Of a stretch of 64,000 nucleotides of DNA, positions 55,582-64,000 are shown in pieces (positions within the stretch are counted from its first letter, which is position 1; each line of letters begins with the position of its first letter). This DNA is from Roseateles koreensis (GTDB lineage: Bacteria; Pseudomonadota; Gammaproteobacteria; Burkholderiales; Burkholderiaceae_C). Both the position numbers and the translations under genes were made by a program. Location: positions 52,917 through 116,916 of the forward strand of contig NZ_JAQQXS010000015.1 in the NCBI RefSeq assembly GCF_028595305.1. Direction: 5' to 3'. The notes below the pieces were generated by a model. That model was not told where the DNA came from and ran no database searches. It saw only the letters and a program-made list of their open reading frames with translations.

Positions 55582-56475
55582 TCATGCCCGACCCTTCCAG
55601 GGCACCAGGCGACGCTCCAGCCAGCGCATGGTCAGGTCGAACATCAGCGCCAGCGCGCCGATGACCAGGATGCCCATGATCACGACTTCGGTGACCAGGA
55701 ACTTCGAGGCGCTCAGCACCATGAAGCCCAAGCCGGCGGTGGCGGCCACCATTTCAGCAGCCACCAACGTTGTCCAGCCAAAGCCGATGGCGATGCGCAT
55801 GCCGGTCAATATCTCGGGCAGCGCTGCGGGCAGGATCACATGCCGCAACACCTGACCCCGTGTTGCACCCATCGAATATGCCGCGTGGATCTGCTCAATG
55901 GCCACGGAACGAACACCGGCCCGAGCACTCATCGCCAAGGGAGCGAACATGGCCAAGTAGATCAACAGCATTTTTGAGGCTTCACCGATGCCCATCCAGA
56001 TCACCACCAACGGCAGGTAGGCCAGTGGCGGCAGAGGCCGGTAGAACTCGACGATAGGGTCGAACACACCGCGGGCGATGCGATTCACGCCCATGAGAAT
56101 GCCGATGGGCACGGCCGTGAGTGTGGCCGCAGCAAAGGCGCCGAAAACCCGCATCGAACTCCAGGCGATGTGCGTCAGCAAGGTGGCATCGGCAAACCCC
56201 TCGGTAGCGACCAGCGTGAACTGCTCCCACACGGCCTGCGGCGAGGGCAAAAAGAGCGGTTTGATCCAGGCCATATGGGTGACCCAGGCCCATAGGGCGA
56301 TCAGCAATGCGCTGGTGACAAGACTCAGCACCAAGCTACTGCCATTGCCGGGCGCGCCGTACTGTTCACCCGGCTTGACAGGCCTGGCTTGGCGGATCCG
56401 TTGAATCAGGCTACGGCGGCGGGTTGCCGTGCTCATCGGCTCTGCAGTTGGCAGAGTGAGGTTAGCGGTGTTCAT
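55582..56475 (-). CDS. tauC: Taurine/sulfonate ABC transporter permease
   Basis: 297 residues with about six hydrophobic segments. The EAA loop appears as [30 protein letters not shown]. Its ATG overlaps the tauB stop (ATGA). Inner-membrane subunit of an SsuC/TauC-type importer; the flanking TauR- and TauXY-like genes point to taurine. Confidence 0.92.
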   Translation of the reverse strand: MNTANLTLPTAEPMSTATRRRSLIQRIRQARPVKPGEQYGAPGNGSSLVLSLVTSALLIALWAWVTHMAWIKPLFLPSPQAVWEQFTLVATEGFADATLLTHIAWSSMRVFGAFAAATLTAVPIGILMGVNRIARGVFDPIVEFYRPLPPLAYLPLVVIWMGIGEASKMLLIYLAMFAPLAMSARAGVRSVAIEQIHAAYSMGATRGQVLRHVILPAALPEILTGMRIAIGFGWTTLVAAEMVAATAGLGFMVLSASKFLVTEVVIMGILVIGALALMFDLTMRWLERRLVPWKGRA

Positions 56476-57314
56476 GCGGTGACCTCCTCGTCGCCATGGA
56501 TGATGCTGAGCACCTGCTCCCGCAGGGCAATGAACTCTGAGCTGGATTTGATGGCCCGTGCGTCACGCGAAGCCAGGAAACGGCGCCCGAATTCCAGCGA
56601 AAACTCGCGGGTGATGCGCCCCGGTCGTGGCGACATGATGATCAGCCTTGTGCCCATGAACAAAGCCTCTTCCACATCGTGGGTAATGAAGAACATCATC
56701 TTGCGGGTACGCTGCCAGATGTCGAGGATCAGCTCTTGAACCCGCTCACGTGTCAGCGCATCCAGAGCACCCAAAGGCTCGTCCAACAGCAGCATGTGCG
56801 GGTCATTGGTCAGCGCGCGCGCAATGCCCACGCGCTGCTGCATGCCGCCTGATAGTTGGTAGATCGCGTGGTGCTTGAAGTCGGCCAACCCCGTCAGCGT
56901 CAGAAAATGCATGGCACGCTCTTCCCGTTCGGCCTTGGCAAGACCCTTCAACTTCAACCCCAGGCACACGTTGTCCAGCACATTGAGCCAAGGCATCAAC
57001 GCATGCTTCTGAAACACCACGCCACGGTCGGCACCTGGGCCCGTCACCTGGTCGCGCAGCAAGCTGGAAGCGTCTTGTTGCTCAGGGGGCTCGCCCGGAT
57101 AGTGCCCAAGGGTGATCAACCCCGTGGTCGGCTGAATGAAGCCGGACATCAGGTTCAAAAGCGTGGTTTTGCCACAGCCTGAAGCACCCAGCGCCACGAC
57201 GAAATCACCTTCGACAACTTCCAGATTGACCCCGGACAAGGCCACCACGTCCTGGCCCGGAATGCGGCCAGGATAGACCACAGACACATCATGTATTTTC
57301 AAACTCAGGCTCAT
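56472..57314 (-). CDS. tauB: Taurine/sulfonate ABC transporter ATPase
   Basis: 280 residues from ATG 57314. Walker [18 protein letters not shown]-loop, ABC signature [15 protein letters not shown], Walker [12 protein letters not shown] and the switch histidine in [13 protein letters not shown]. Cytoplasmic energising subunit of the importer. It lies 69 bp after tauA. Confidence 0.94.
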   Translation of the reverse strand: MSLSLKIHDVSVVYPGRIPGQDVVALSGVNLEVVEGDFVVALGASGCGKTTLLNLMSGFIQPTTGLITLGHYPGEPPEQQDASSLLRDQVTGPGADRGVVFQKHALMPWLNVLDNVCLGLKLKGLAKAEREERAMHFLTLTGLADFKHHAIYQLSGGMQQRVGIARALTNDPHMLLLDEPLGALDALTRERVQELILDIWQRTRKMMFFITHDVEEALFMGTRLIIMSPRPGRITREFSLEFGRRFLASRDARAIKSSSEFIALREQVLSIIHGDEEVTA

Positions 57315-57383
57315 GGCCTCTCCTTGGGGGTCATCGCGATGCAATCCGCGTCTATGCGTTGCAGACCTTGTGCGCCGTCAGAG

Positions 57384-58397
57384 TCACTTTGAGACAGCAC
57401 TCACAAAGGCGGGATTCACGGCGAGGCTGTAGTCGGGCAGCAACGCACTGATCTTCTTGCTTTCTTTCAAGAACGCGGCAGTAGCGGCAAGTGCTTTGGC
57501 AACACCGCTGGTCTTGCCGCCGCCCAACCAGACCGGGCCGGCCTGCTCTGCAGCCAATGGAAACTTGTACAAGCCCATGACCTCGGGCACTTCTTCGGGC
57601 TTGGCGCCGGAGAGTTGCGCTACCTTCGCTACCTTGGGCGATTTGGCGGTCCAGTTCTGCGGGGCCTCGACATAGTCGGCCGTTGTGGTTTGCAACACTT
57701 TGGTGAAGGCGGTCATGGCCGCTGTGTTCTTGGCGGCGAAGGTTTTGTCCACGACCAGGGCATCGAACGTCGCCTTACCCCAACTGGTGAGCAAGCCGGA
57801 GGTCAGCAACACCTTGCCGCTTTGCTTGAGGTGGCCCAAGGCCGGATCCCACACGAAGGCCGCATCGATATCACCGCGCTCCCAAGCCGCAGTCATGTCA
57901 GAAGGCGCCAGGTTCAAGACCTTGACCTTGTTTTGCAGGCCAAATTGTTCCAACGCGAACAAGGCGTGAAAGTGCGTGGTCGACACAAAAGGCACAGCGA
58001 GTCGTTTGCCAGCCAGATCTTGCGGCGACTGAATGCCGCTGCCGTTGCGAACGACCAAAGCTTCGGCATCGGCAATGTTGTCCAACACCCAGAACACCTC
58101 AATGGGCATGCCACGGCTGACTGCGGCTGCCACTGGGCTGCTGCCTGCCACACCGATCTGCACGTCTCCTGAGGCCATGGCTGTCATCACATCGCCACCG
58201 CTGTCGAAGTTGCGCCATTTGATGGTCCATCCTGTGACCTTCTCGAACTCCTTGGCCGCAATTGCGGCCTTCCAGGGGGCGAACATGGACTGGATGCCGA
58301 CGGTCACGGTTTCGGCCTGAGCAGCGGCGGTGCCCCCCAAGCAGCTGACCGCAGCGGCCATCAGGAGTGCACGGCGAATGAGAGAGATCGATGTCAT
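57384..58397 (-). CDS. tauA: Taurine/sulfonate-binding periplasmic protein
   Basis: 337 residues from ATG 58397 (MTSISLIRRALLMAA) with a signal peptide ending near AAAQAE. The body is the NMT1/TauA-type two-lobed fold: VTVGIQSMFAPWKAAIA, IGVAGSSPVAAAVSRGMPIEV and DIDAAFVWDPALGHLKQSGKVLL. First gene of tauABC. The taurine assignment rests on sequence type plus the neighbouring TauR/TauXY-like genes. Confidence 0.92.
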   Translation of the reverse strand: MTSISLIRRALLMAAAVSCLGGTAAAQAETVTVGIQSMFAPWKAAIAAKEFEKVTGWTIKWRNFDSGGDVMTAMASGDVQIGVAGSSPVAAAVSRGMPIEVFWVLDNIADAEALVVRNGSGIQSPQDLAGKRLAVPFVSTTHFHALFALEQFGLQNKVKVLNLAPSDMTAAWERGDIDAAFVWDPALGHLKQSGKVLLTSGLLTSWGKATFDALVVDKTFAAKNTAAMTAFTKVLQTTTADYVEAPQNWTAKSPKVAKVAQLSGAKPEEVPEVMGLYKFPLAAEQAGPVWLGGGKTSGVAKALAATAAFLKESKKISALLPDYSLAVNPAFVSAVSK

Positions 58398-58510
58398 GGC
58401 AACAGCTCCAAATTGAAATACAAGGAAAAGAAGTGTTCGTGTGCTTTGCATCGTAGGGATGGCGCGTGATTTGCTTTAGATCCACCAGGCAAGCGATTTG
58501 GTGCCAACCA

Positions 58511-58526
58511 TGCAAGGTGCAGGCCA
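58511..58526 (-). promoter_or_regulatory. Sigma-54-like promoter upstream of tauABC
   Basis: Minus-strand TGGCCTGCACCTTGCA has GG and GC separated by 10 bp and an intact TTGC; two bases of the -24 element differ from TGGCACG. The start would be near 58500, leaving a leader of about 100 nt. No NtrC-type site is seen upstream, so this is a candidate only. Confidence 0.45.
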
Positions 58527-58555
58527 GGCCGCAGGAACCCAAAGGACATGACACG

Positions 58556-60061
58556 ATGCTGGAACGATATCTACGGCCTTTTGAAGCCGGCCGAGGCCTG
58601 CAGGCCCAATTGCGAGAGAACCTACTGGACGCCTTGCTAGACGGCGCCCTCTCACCTGGCGAGCCCATGCCTTCGTCACGCCACCTGAGCCAGCTCTTGA
58701 AGGTGTCGCGCAACACCGTCGTGCTGGTCTACGAGCAATTGGTGCAGGACGGATTTCTCACGTCCGCAAAACGGCGGGGCTACTTCATCAACGAGAAGTT
58801 CGTGAGCCAGCAGCTGCGCGTGCGCTTCAAGCCAGCCGCACCCGCATTGGGCGAGCGGCCGGACGACGCACCGAACTGGGGCCAGCGGATCAAATGCCAC
58901 CCCTCGCAATTCAGCGCCATTGTCAAACCGCGCAACTGGCGCGACTACGACTACCCCTTCATTTATGGGCAAGTCGAATACGACGAAGTCACCACCACGC
59001 GTTGGCGCAACTGCACCCGGCTGGCCAGCTTGCGTGCGCATATGCGCAGCTGGATCGACGACCATGTGACTCTGGACGACCCGATCTTGGTCGAGCAGAT
59101 CATGCAGCGCATCCTGCCCAAGCGGGCCATCACGGCGCGCCCCGAAGAAATCATGGTCACCATCGGCACGCAAAACTCCCTGTATTTGGTGGCCCAACTG
59201 CTAGGGGGGGGAGGAACGGTTCTCGGCTTGGAGAACCCGGGCTATGTGGATGCACGCCACATTTTTGAGCTCTCGGGGACGCAACTCCGGCCCCTGCGGG
59301 TCGACGCCCAGGGCCTGGTGATCAACGAGCAATTGAATCCTTGCGACCTCGTGTTCTGTACCCCGAGCCACCAGTCACCCACCGGCGTGACCCTGCCCAT
59401 CTACCGGCGCATGGCCTTGCTTGAAAAGGCGCGTGAGCAAGATTTTTTGGTGATCGAGGATGACTACGACACCGAGCACAACGCATTGGGCGGCAACCAC
59501 CCCGCGCTCAAAAGCTTTGACCACAGCGGACGCGTGATCTATCTCGGCAGCCTGACCAAGAACCTGTTGCCCGGCGTGCGCCTGGGCTACATCGTCGCCG
59601 ATGAAGAGCTGATTCATGAGCTGCGTGCACTGCGGCGCTATATGTACCGTCACCCGCCGCAAAACAACCAACGCACCATGGCGTTGTTTCTGTCGATGGG
59701 GTACCACGACGAGCACGCGCGCCGGCACCAGGAGATGTTGGGCCGCAAATGGCGCTTGGTGACGCAAGCCATGCACCAGCACCTGCCGGAGTTCGAGTAC
59801 TCGGGCATGCCGGGCGGATCAAGCATCTGGGTGCATGGGCCTCTGGGGTTCGACGCCTGGGACTTTCAACGGCGCGCGGCACAACGGGGTGCCCTGATCG
59901 AGCCCGGCGATATCCATTTCATCGGGCAGGAAGCCCCCAAGGATTACTTTCGCCTAGGTTTCAGTGCGATTGCCGATGAGCGCATCAACCCGGGCATTGC
60001 GGCACTGGCGCAAGCTTGGCGGGCAATGGCACCCGGCAGGTCGCTGGCGGACGCTGCCTGA
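58556..60061 (+). CDS. TauR-like MocR/GntR regulator with aminotransferase domain
   Basis: 501 residues from ATG 58556 (MLERYLRPFEAGRGLQAQL). Residues ~10-80 are a GntR winged helix (MPSSRHLSQLLKVSRNTVVLVYEQL). Residues ~130-490 are a PLP aminotransferase fold: TPSHQSPTGVTLP, VIEDDYDTEHN, and the PLP-lysine segment GSLTKNLLPGVRLGYIV. Divergent from tauA, 158 bp apart. TauR in Rhodobacter controls taurine genes and has this architecture. A run of eight G (59204-59211) lies in the coding sequence. Activator or repressor roles cannot be told. Confidence 0.88.
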   Translation: MLERYLRPFEAGRGLQAQLRENLLDALLDGALSPGEPMPSSRHLSQLLKVSRNTVVLVYEQLVQDGFLTSAKRRGYFINEKFVSQQLRVRFKPAAPALGERPDDAPNWGQRIKCHPSQFSAIVKPRNWRDYDYPFIYGQVEYDEVTTTRWRNCTRLASLRAHMRSWIDDHVTLDDPILVEQIMQRILPKRAITARPEEIMVTIGTQNSLYLVAQLLGGGGTVLGLENPGYVDARHIFELSGTQLRPLRVDAQGLVINEQLNPCDLVFCTPSHQSPTGVTLPIYRRMALLEKAREQDFLVIEDDYDTEHNALGGNHPALKSFDHSGRVIYLGSLTKNLLPGVRLGYIVADEELIHELRALRRYMYRHPPQNNQRTMALFLSMGYHDEHARRHQEMLGRKWRLVTQAMHQHLPEFEYSGMPGGSSIWVHGPLGFDAWDFQRRAAQRGALIEPGDIHFIGQEAPKDYFRLGFSAIADERINPGIAALAQAWRAMAPGRSLADAA

Positions 60062-60097
60062 TGGCCTGTCTGCAACTTGGCGAGATATTTAAGGCAT

Positions 60098-61549
60098 TCA
60101 AGGCGCCTCGTCGCGCAGGTGGTACCAGTGGTACAAGGCACGCTGCCCCAGCCGCCTGAAGGGCGCGAAATAGCGGGCCCGGACCCAGTTGGCCACATTC
60201 GGATATTCCAGTGGCGTGTTGTAGATTGGCAGCTCGAACACCTTGCCGGCCTGACCCGCAATGCGTTGAGCCAGACGCTTGCCAGCATGGGCTGAGAACG
60301 CCACCCCGTTGCCGCCATAACCCAGCGCATAAAAGATGTTTTGCATCGGATCCGGCTGGGTGACGCGCGGCATCATGTCGTGACTCACATCCACCCAGCC
60401 CCACCAACTGTGGTCGATCTGTATGCCACGCAACGCCGGAAATTTTCGGTGCAGCCCCTCAACCAAAACAGCCAGGTGCCGGGGGTTCGCCGCATCGGCG
60501 CCGGTAATGGCACTGCGGCTGCCGATCTGGACCCGGTTGTCCGGTAATTGGCGGTAGTAAAAACGCAAAGTACGGGTGTCGGTGATCACCTCCTTGGTGA
60601 GGAAGTTGGTGGCGGCCAGTTCGTCCGGGGTGAGCGGTCGCGTCACCAGCGAGTTTGACAAAATTGGCATGATCTTCGACTTCAACTGCGGGTGTAGACC
60701 GTTGCTGGTGTAGCCCCCCGTGGCAAAGCCCACCGCCCGGGCACGCACGGTGCCACCTGGCGTGCGCAAATGGTGTACCCCATTTCGGGTTTCAAAGCCG
60801 ATCACTGGGCTGGCGGGATGTACTTTTACCCCTAGAGCCCGCGCCATGCGCAAGTAGCCAAACGCCAACTTGAGGGGATGCACGCCGATGCCATCAGGCT
60901 CATGGAGCGCGCCAAAGGCTTCCGCATCCTTGACGTATTCCTCAGCCAACTCCTCACGCGACAGCATGCGCGTGTCGTAACCGAAGATCTCCCGCATGAC
61001 TTGGGCCTCCTTGCGCAGAAAGGCCATTTTCCGTTCGCGGTGCGCAATATAGAGATGTCCGCCCGGTTGCGGGTCACAGGGCACCTCGGCCACCAGGTTT
61101 TTGAACGTATCGAAGCCTTCACGAATTTCATCATCGAGCTTCAGCGCCACCTCCTTGCCCCAGCGCTGGATCCACTGCGAGCGGTAGAGGCGGCCGCTCG
61201 CATTCTGGCCTTGCCCCCCATTGCGGCTGGTGCAACCCCAGGCAGTCTGATTGGCCTCGAGCACCGTGGCACGAATGCCATGCTCTCTCGCCAGGAACAG
61301 GGCGGTAGCAAGGCCAGTAAACCCCGCGCCGACGATGACCACGTCGGCATCTGTATCACCTGTGATGGGGCCGTCATCCTGCGGCGGAGCACCGGCCGTA
61401 GCGACCCAGTACGTCGGCGCATAGCCCGTGCCGTGGCCGGGATGCGGGGCCACGAGCGGGTCATAGCTCGGCACGTAGCCTTGCAAATGTGAAGAAGCCA
61501 CGGTGGCGGAAGTGAGGGGAGCAGGCTCTGTGTCGAGATTGGGGCGCAT
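60098..61549 (-). CDS. FAD-dependent oxidoreductase, TauY-like (taurine dehydrogenase large subunit candidate)
   Basis: 483 residues from ATG 61549 (MRPNLDTEPAPLTSATV). DAO-family fold: VVIVGAGFTGLATALFLAREHG binds FAD, NQTAWGCTSRNGGQGQNASG is the usual second FAD segment, and the C-terminal AHAGKRLAQRIAGQ closes the site. Relatives oxidise amines. With the NTF2-like gene (61798) it resembles the two-subunit TauXY taurine dehydrogenase, which makes sulfoacetaldehyde and ammonia. No xsc (sulfoacetaldehyde acetyltransferase) is in the window. It converges on the tauR-like gene, with stop codons 36 bp apart. Confidence 0.82.
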   Translation of the reverse strand: MRPNLDTEPAPLTSATVASSHLQGYVPSYDPLVAPHPGHGTGYAPTYWVATAGAPPQDDGPITGDTDADVVIVGAGFTGLATALFLAREHGIRATVLEANQTAWGCTSRNGGQGQNASGRLYRSQWIQRWGKEVALKLDDEIREGFDTFKNLVAEVPCDPQPGGHLYIAHRERKMAFLRKEAQVMREIFGYDTRMLSREELAEEYVKDAEAFGALHEPDGIGVHPLKLAFGYLRMARALGVKVHPASPVIGFETRNGVHHLRTPGGTVRARAVGFATGGYTSNGLHPQLKSKIMPILSNSLVTRPLTPDELAATNFLTKEVITDTRTLRFYYRQLPDNRVQIGSRSAITGADAANPRHLAVLVEGLHRKFPALRGIQIDHSWWGWVDVSHDMMPRVTQPDPMQNIFYALGYGGNGVAFSAHAGKRLAQRIAGQAGKVFELPIYNTPLEYPNVANWVRARYFAPFRRLGQRALYHWYHLRDEAP

Positions 61550-61797
61550 GATCGCATTCCTGTTGCACTGCGGCGATGGTGAAGCCTGCCGCCATGCCAG
61601 GGTAGGACCAGTCATGACCATCCTTGGTGCCAGGCCCCGATTGCGTCGGTTTTCCCACATCACTGGACCCATACCTTCAGCCATCTGGCGCCACTTTGAC
61701 GCCCGCATTCTCCTAGGATGGCGCTACGCCTGATGGAACGCCGGAATGCCCGCGCGCCGTGCCGCTCCTCCCTATTTATCTCTGCCCCTATCTACCC

Positions 61798-62184
61798 ATG
61801 AGCACATCCTCCTCCGTGGATCTTCATTTCTTGCAAGACTTTGCCGCCGCCTGGAACAGACACGACATCGAGGCACTGATGTCATTCATGAGCGAGGACT
61901 GCGCCTTCCACGCCGTAGCCGGCCCGGACCTCATGGGCCGCAGCTTCCACGGCCATGACGCGGTTCGGGCGGGCTTCCAACTGGCGTGGCAAACCTTCCC
62001 TGACGCGGCCTGGCTGAACGCCGAACACTTCGTTGCCGGAGACCGCGGCGTCTCGGAATCCACCTTCTGCGGAACCCGCGCGGACGGCTCGCGCATCGAG
62101 GCCCGGATGGTAGATGTGTTCACATTCCGGGACGGCAAGATCGCCGTCAAGAATGCCTTCCGCAAGGACAGGCCAGCGCAATGA
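61798..62184 (+). CDS. NTF2/SnoaL-like protein, TauX-like (small subunit candidate)
   Basis: 128 residues from ATG 61798 (MSTSSSVDLHFLQDF). A single NTF2-like domain: FAAAWNRHDIEALMSFMSED, then DRGVSESTFCGTRADGSRIEA and DVFTFRDGKIAVKNAFRKDRP. This matches, as I recall, the family of the taurine dehydrogenase small subunit TauX. It is divergent from the FAD-oxidoreductase gene by 248 bp and overlaps the next gene by four bases (ATGA). Confidence 0.8.
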   Translation: MSTSSSVDLHFLQDFAAAWNRHDIEALMSFMSEDCAFHAVAGPDLMGRSFHGHDAVRAGFQLAWQTFPDAAWLNAEHFVAGDRGVSESTFCGTRADGSRIEARMVDVFTFRDGKIAVKNAFRKDRPAQ

Positions 62185-63089
62185 GACCCAGTGTCCTAAC
62201 CCCGCATGACCTCGCCGCCGCTCTGGCCGTGGTGCTGATCTGGGGGCTCAACTTCGTCGCCATGAAGTTGGCTCTGCATGACTTCACGCCCATGCAGTTG
62301 GGCGCAGTGCGCTACGTCTTCGCCGCGCTGCCCCTGATCCTTTTCGTGAAGCGCCCGGCCGTGGGCTGGCGCTGGGTTCTCGCCTATGGTCTGGTGCAGG
62401 GCGTGGGGCAGTTCGGCCTGCTTTTCCTGGCGCTACGTTTGGGCATGACGGCCGCCCTGGCTTCGGTGCTGATGCAAACGCAGGTCTTCTTCACCGCCTT
62501 GATGGCTTTCTTCTTGCTGCACGAACGGCTGAGTCGCCCCCTAGTGGGTGGGCTGCTGTTTGCGCTGGCGGGCCTGGCTTGCTTTTTGATGAGTCTGGCA
62601 GGTGGCCAAGCTGCCGGAGGTGTCACCCTCGCAGGCTTTGCCTTGAACCTGGCTGCTGCGGCAATGTGGGCCTGCTCCAATATCCTGGCCCGACAATTGC
62701 AGCGTGCCGTGCCCACGTACGACCCCATCCAGTTCGTGGTCTGGTCGGCGATTCCCCCCATTCTTCCCTTTGTGCTGCTAAGCCTCTGGCTTGACGTGCC
62801 AGAACTTCGCTGGCGATGGTTGCACGCCTCCCCCACTGCGTGGCTGGGTGCGATGTACCTCGGCTGGATGGCCACCATCCTGGCCTATGGGCTGTGGACC
62901 GGTTTGCTCAAACGCCATGCGGCCAATCGCGTGGCGCCTTTCAGCTTGGGCGTACCCGTGGTGGGCCTGCTTGCTGGTGTAGTGATACTGGGCGAACACA
63001 TCACCCTTTGGCAAGGCGGTGGCATCGCCTTCATCGTCCTGGCGTTGGCCTATGTGATGCTGGCGAAAAAGCCCGGCCCTTTGCGTTGA
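62181..63089 (+). CDS. DMT/EamA family exporter
   Basis: 302 residues, ten hydrophobic segments in two EamA repeats (LAVVLIWGLNFVAMKLALHDFTP and LNLAAAAMWACSNILARQLQR-type starts, and later FSLGVPVVGLLAGVVILGE). It resembles EamA, an O-acetylserine/cysteine exporter of E. coli. It starts inside the stop of the TauX-like gene, so the two are translationally coupled; export of a taurine-derived or cysteine-related metabolite is conceivable. Confidence 0.9.
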   Translation: MRPSVLTPHDLAAALAVVLIWGLNFVAMKLALHDFTPMQLGAVRYVFAALPLILFVKRPAVGWRWVLAYGLVQGVGQFGLLFLALRLGMTAALASVLMQTQVFFTALMAFFLLHERLSRPLVGGLLFALAGLACFLMSLAGGQAAGGVTLAGFALNLAAAAMWACSNILARQLQRAVPTYDPIQFVVWSAIPPILPFVLLSLWLDVPELRWRWLHASPTAWLGAMYLGWMATILAYGLWTGLLKRHAANRVAPFSLGVPVVGLLAGVVILGEHITLWQGGGIAFIVLALAYVMLAKKPGPLR

Positions 63090-63273
63090 GCGCCGCACGG
63101 CCTGCCCCCGAACTGAGAACTTGTCAGTGAATTAGAAAATTGAAGGTGGCTATGAGGTTTGGATGCAGGACGGGGGCAACCCACAACGATAGCCAAGGTA
63201 TCGCGAAGATTCGCAACCCAGTCGTGCGTCCAAAGCAATCGCCAGCCGACCTTGCTTATTTGCGTATAAATTC

Positions 63274-63705
63274 TCAGGTCTTGCTCAAATGCCCGCGCGC
63301 AATGGCAGCGTCACTGTCTTTGAAGATCGCCATGGCGGTGAGCATTCTGAGGAAACCCAATTTCTTGTAGAACAACTCCTTGCCTGGGACCGCGTACAGG
63401 ATGATCTTCTTATGGTCGGATGATGCTTCGACCAAGCGATTCACAATTCCTTTCCCCAATCCGGTACCCTGCCAGGTCGGCAAAACGGCAACGTCACAGA
63501 TGTACGAGCAGTCGGCGCCATCTGCCAGGGCTCGGCCCGCGCCAACAAGCTCGGTGCCGTTGTAGGCGAAGCATTTGAACCGGCTGTTCGTGAAGACCGT
63601 CTGGAGTTGGGCTGCGCTCTTGTTGCCGAGTGGCGCCACCCGATACAAATCTTCAAGTACCTGCCAATCGATGGATTCAATATCAAAGGACCAGGAGATG
63701 GGCAT
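63274..63705 (-). CDS. GNAT family N-acetyltransferase
   Basis: 143 residues. Acetyl-CoA site VAVLPTWQGTGLGKGIVNRLVE (motif A) and YAVPGKELFYKKLGF near the C-terminus. Acceptor unknown. Only 184 bp of empty sequence separate it from the exporter gene, with no hairpin I trust. Confidence 0.9.
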   Translation of the reverse strand: MPISWSFDIESIDWQVLEDLYRVAPLGNKSAAQLQTVFTNSRFKCFAYNGTELVGAGRALADGADCSYICDVAVLPTWQGTGLGKGIVNRLVEASSDHKKIILYAVPGKELFYKKLGFLRMLTAMAIFKDSDAAIARGHLSKT

Positions 63706-63879
63706 ATTCAGGGTGGAGTCAAAACGTTACAAAAGTGTAGGTATATTTTGTACAGGCATCGCATGCGCAGTGCCATCGCAAGAATCGCACAATTCAAGCT
63801 CACCCCGCCGTTGAAGTTGGATGCATGAGTGGCCTGAGCTGAGTCGCGCCAAACATCGATTTAGCCCGTCCCCTAAAGC

Positions 63880-63912
63880 GAGCCTGTCAGAAATTTTGTG
63901 TGTGAGGCATAG
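63880..63912 (+). mobile_element. Possible left terminal inverted repeat of an IS256-family element
   Basis: From 63880 the sequence GAGCCTGTCAGAAATTTTGT resembles termini of IS256-type elements as I remember them, and the transposase-like start follows within 55 bp. The right end lies outside the window, so the repeat cannot be checked. Confidence 0.45.
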
Positions 63913-63932
63913 CATGTCGACAAGGAGCATGA

Positions 63933-64000
63933 ATGCCACGCAAGACAAAACCCACCGCTACGGCGGACCAGGCGGCGCAGCCGCAATTCCAGATCCCCGC
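63933..64000 (+). CDS. Probable IS256-family transposase, N-terminal fragment
   Basis: Open to the right edge, 22 codons. ATG 63933 has AAGGAG five bases before it. The N-terminus MPRKTKPTATADQAAQPQF and the following Ile-Pro resemble the beginnings of mutator/IS256-type transposases, but 22 residues are too few for a safe call. A second ATG at 63929 in another frame lies too close to the ribosome site. Confidence 0.5.
   Translation, partial: MPRKTKPTATADQAAQPQFQIP

Noticed and set aside
58398..58555. TauR operator resembling CTGGAC-YTAA direct repeats
   Set aside because: Only a distorted partial match (CTGGTGGATCTAA on the minus strand) and no second copy; not enough to call.
59204..59211. 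Run of eight G in the TauR-like gene as a phase-variation switch
   Set aside because: The run encodes conserved-looking glycines and the frame is intact; one sequence gives no evidence of slippage.
63727..63948. 73-residue minus-strand frame near the right edge
   Set aside because: No ribosome site or family, and it overlaps the presumed insertion-sequence end.

Overview
The window looks like a chromosomal segment of a Gram-negative betaproteobacterium of the order Burkholderiales, most likely family Comamonadaceae. This rests on recognised gene content and order: an exosortase-B/Eps exopolysaccharide locus, a CysJ-less cysI-DUF934-cysH-cysDN assimilation operon, phaC-phaA-phaB, glnA with ntrBC, LapG/LapD, and a general porin. 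The genus cannot be fixed from the sequence alone. Most of the window is GC-rich and densely coding; the first ~3.5 kb (glycosyltransferase, polymerase, flippase) is visibly richer in A+T, as is usual for exchangeable surface-polysaccharide genes.

Region by region. 1-12.8 kb (minus strand): one long exopolysaccharide operon, epsD-epsE-epsF-epsG-xrtB-epsI-gmd-fcl-GT4-wzx-wzy-GT2 in transcription order. It provides export, chain-length control, flipping and polymerisation, GDP-L-fucose synthesis, and an exosortase B. A ~600 bp control region upstream carries four copies of the 7-mer TTGTCAT. 13.4-15.5 kb: ubiE, a DUF971 gene, a 46-aa basic protein and a DUF1993 gene. 15.8-17.3 kb: an exported Ala/Lys-rich protein and an NYN nuclease with an OST-HTH (LOTUS) domain. 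17.5-26.1 kb (plus): a TauE-type exporter, then assimilatory sulfate reduction (cysI, DUF934, cysH, cysD, cysN, cobA-type methyltransferase), ferredoxin fdxA and a ferredoxin-NADP reductase. 26.1-28.9 kb: a TPP riboswitch in front of a TonB-dependent receptor, then two identical tRNA-Asn genes and a terminator. 29-31.1 kb: a FecR/DUF6600-type exported protein with three polyglutamine tracts encoded by hexanucleotide repeats.

31.2-43 kb (minus): peptide deformylase, a RutG-like pyrimidine permease, ntrC, ntrB, an exported protein, and glnA. A sigma-54 promoter and two NtrC sites precede glnA; the sites lie at or beside the end of the next gene, a CinA/MoaB-type gene. Then come EI24/CysZ-like, sterol desaturase, polysaccharide deacetylase and YncE-like genes. 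43-48.5 kb: an IclR regulator and the polyhydroxybutyrate genes phaC-phaA-phaB. 48.5-54.3 kb: pgeF, maiA, a Nudix hydrolase, lapD, lapG and an HDOD protein. 54.4-63.1 kb: a porin and a taurine/sulfonate locus (tauABC, a TauR-like MocR regulator, and a TauY/TauX-like dehydrogenase pair) followed by a DMT exporter. 63.3-64 kb: a GNAT acetyltransferase and, at the right edge, what looks like the left end of an IS256-family insertion sequence.

Themes. Sulfur flow links two blocks: the tau locus would bring in and oxidise taurine, and the cys block reduces sulfate. Nitrogen control is explicit at glnA-ntrBC, and a weaker sigma-54-like site precedes tauABC. Surface attachment is represented by the fucose-containing EPS locus and by the c-di-GMP receptor/protease pair LapD/LapG, whose adhesin substrate is not in the window.
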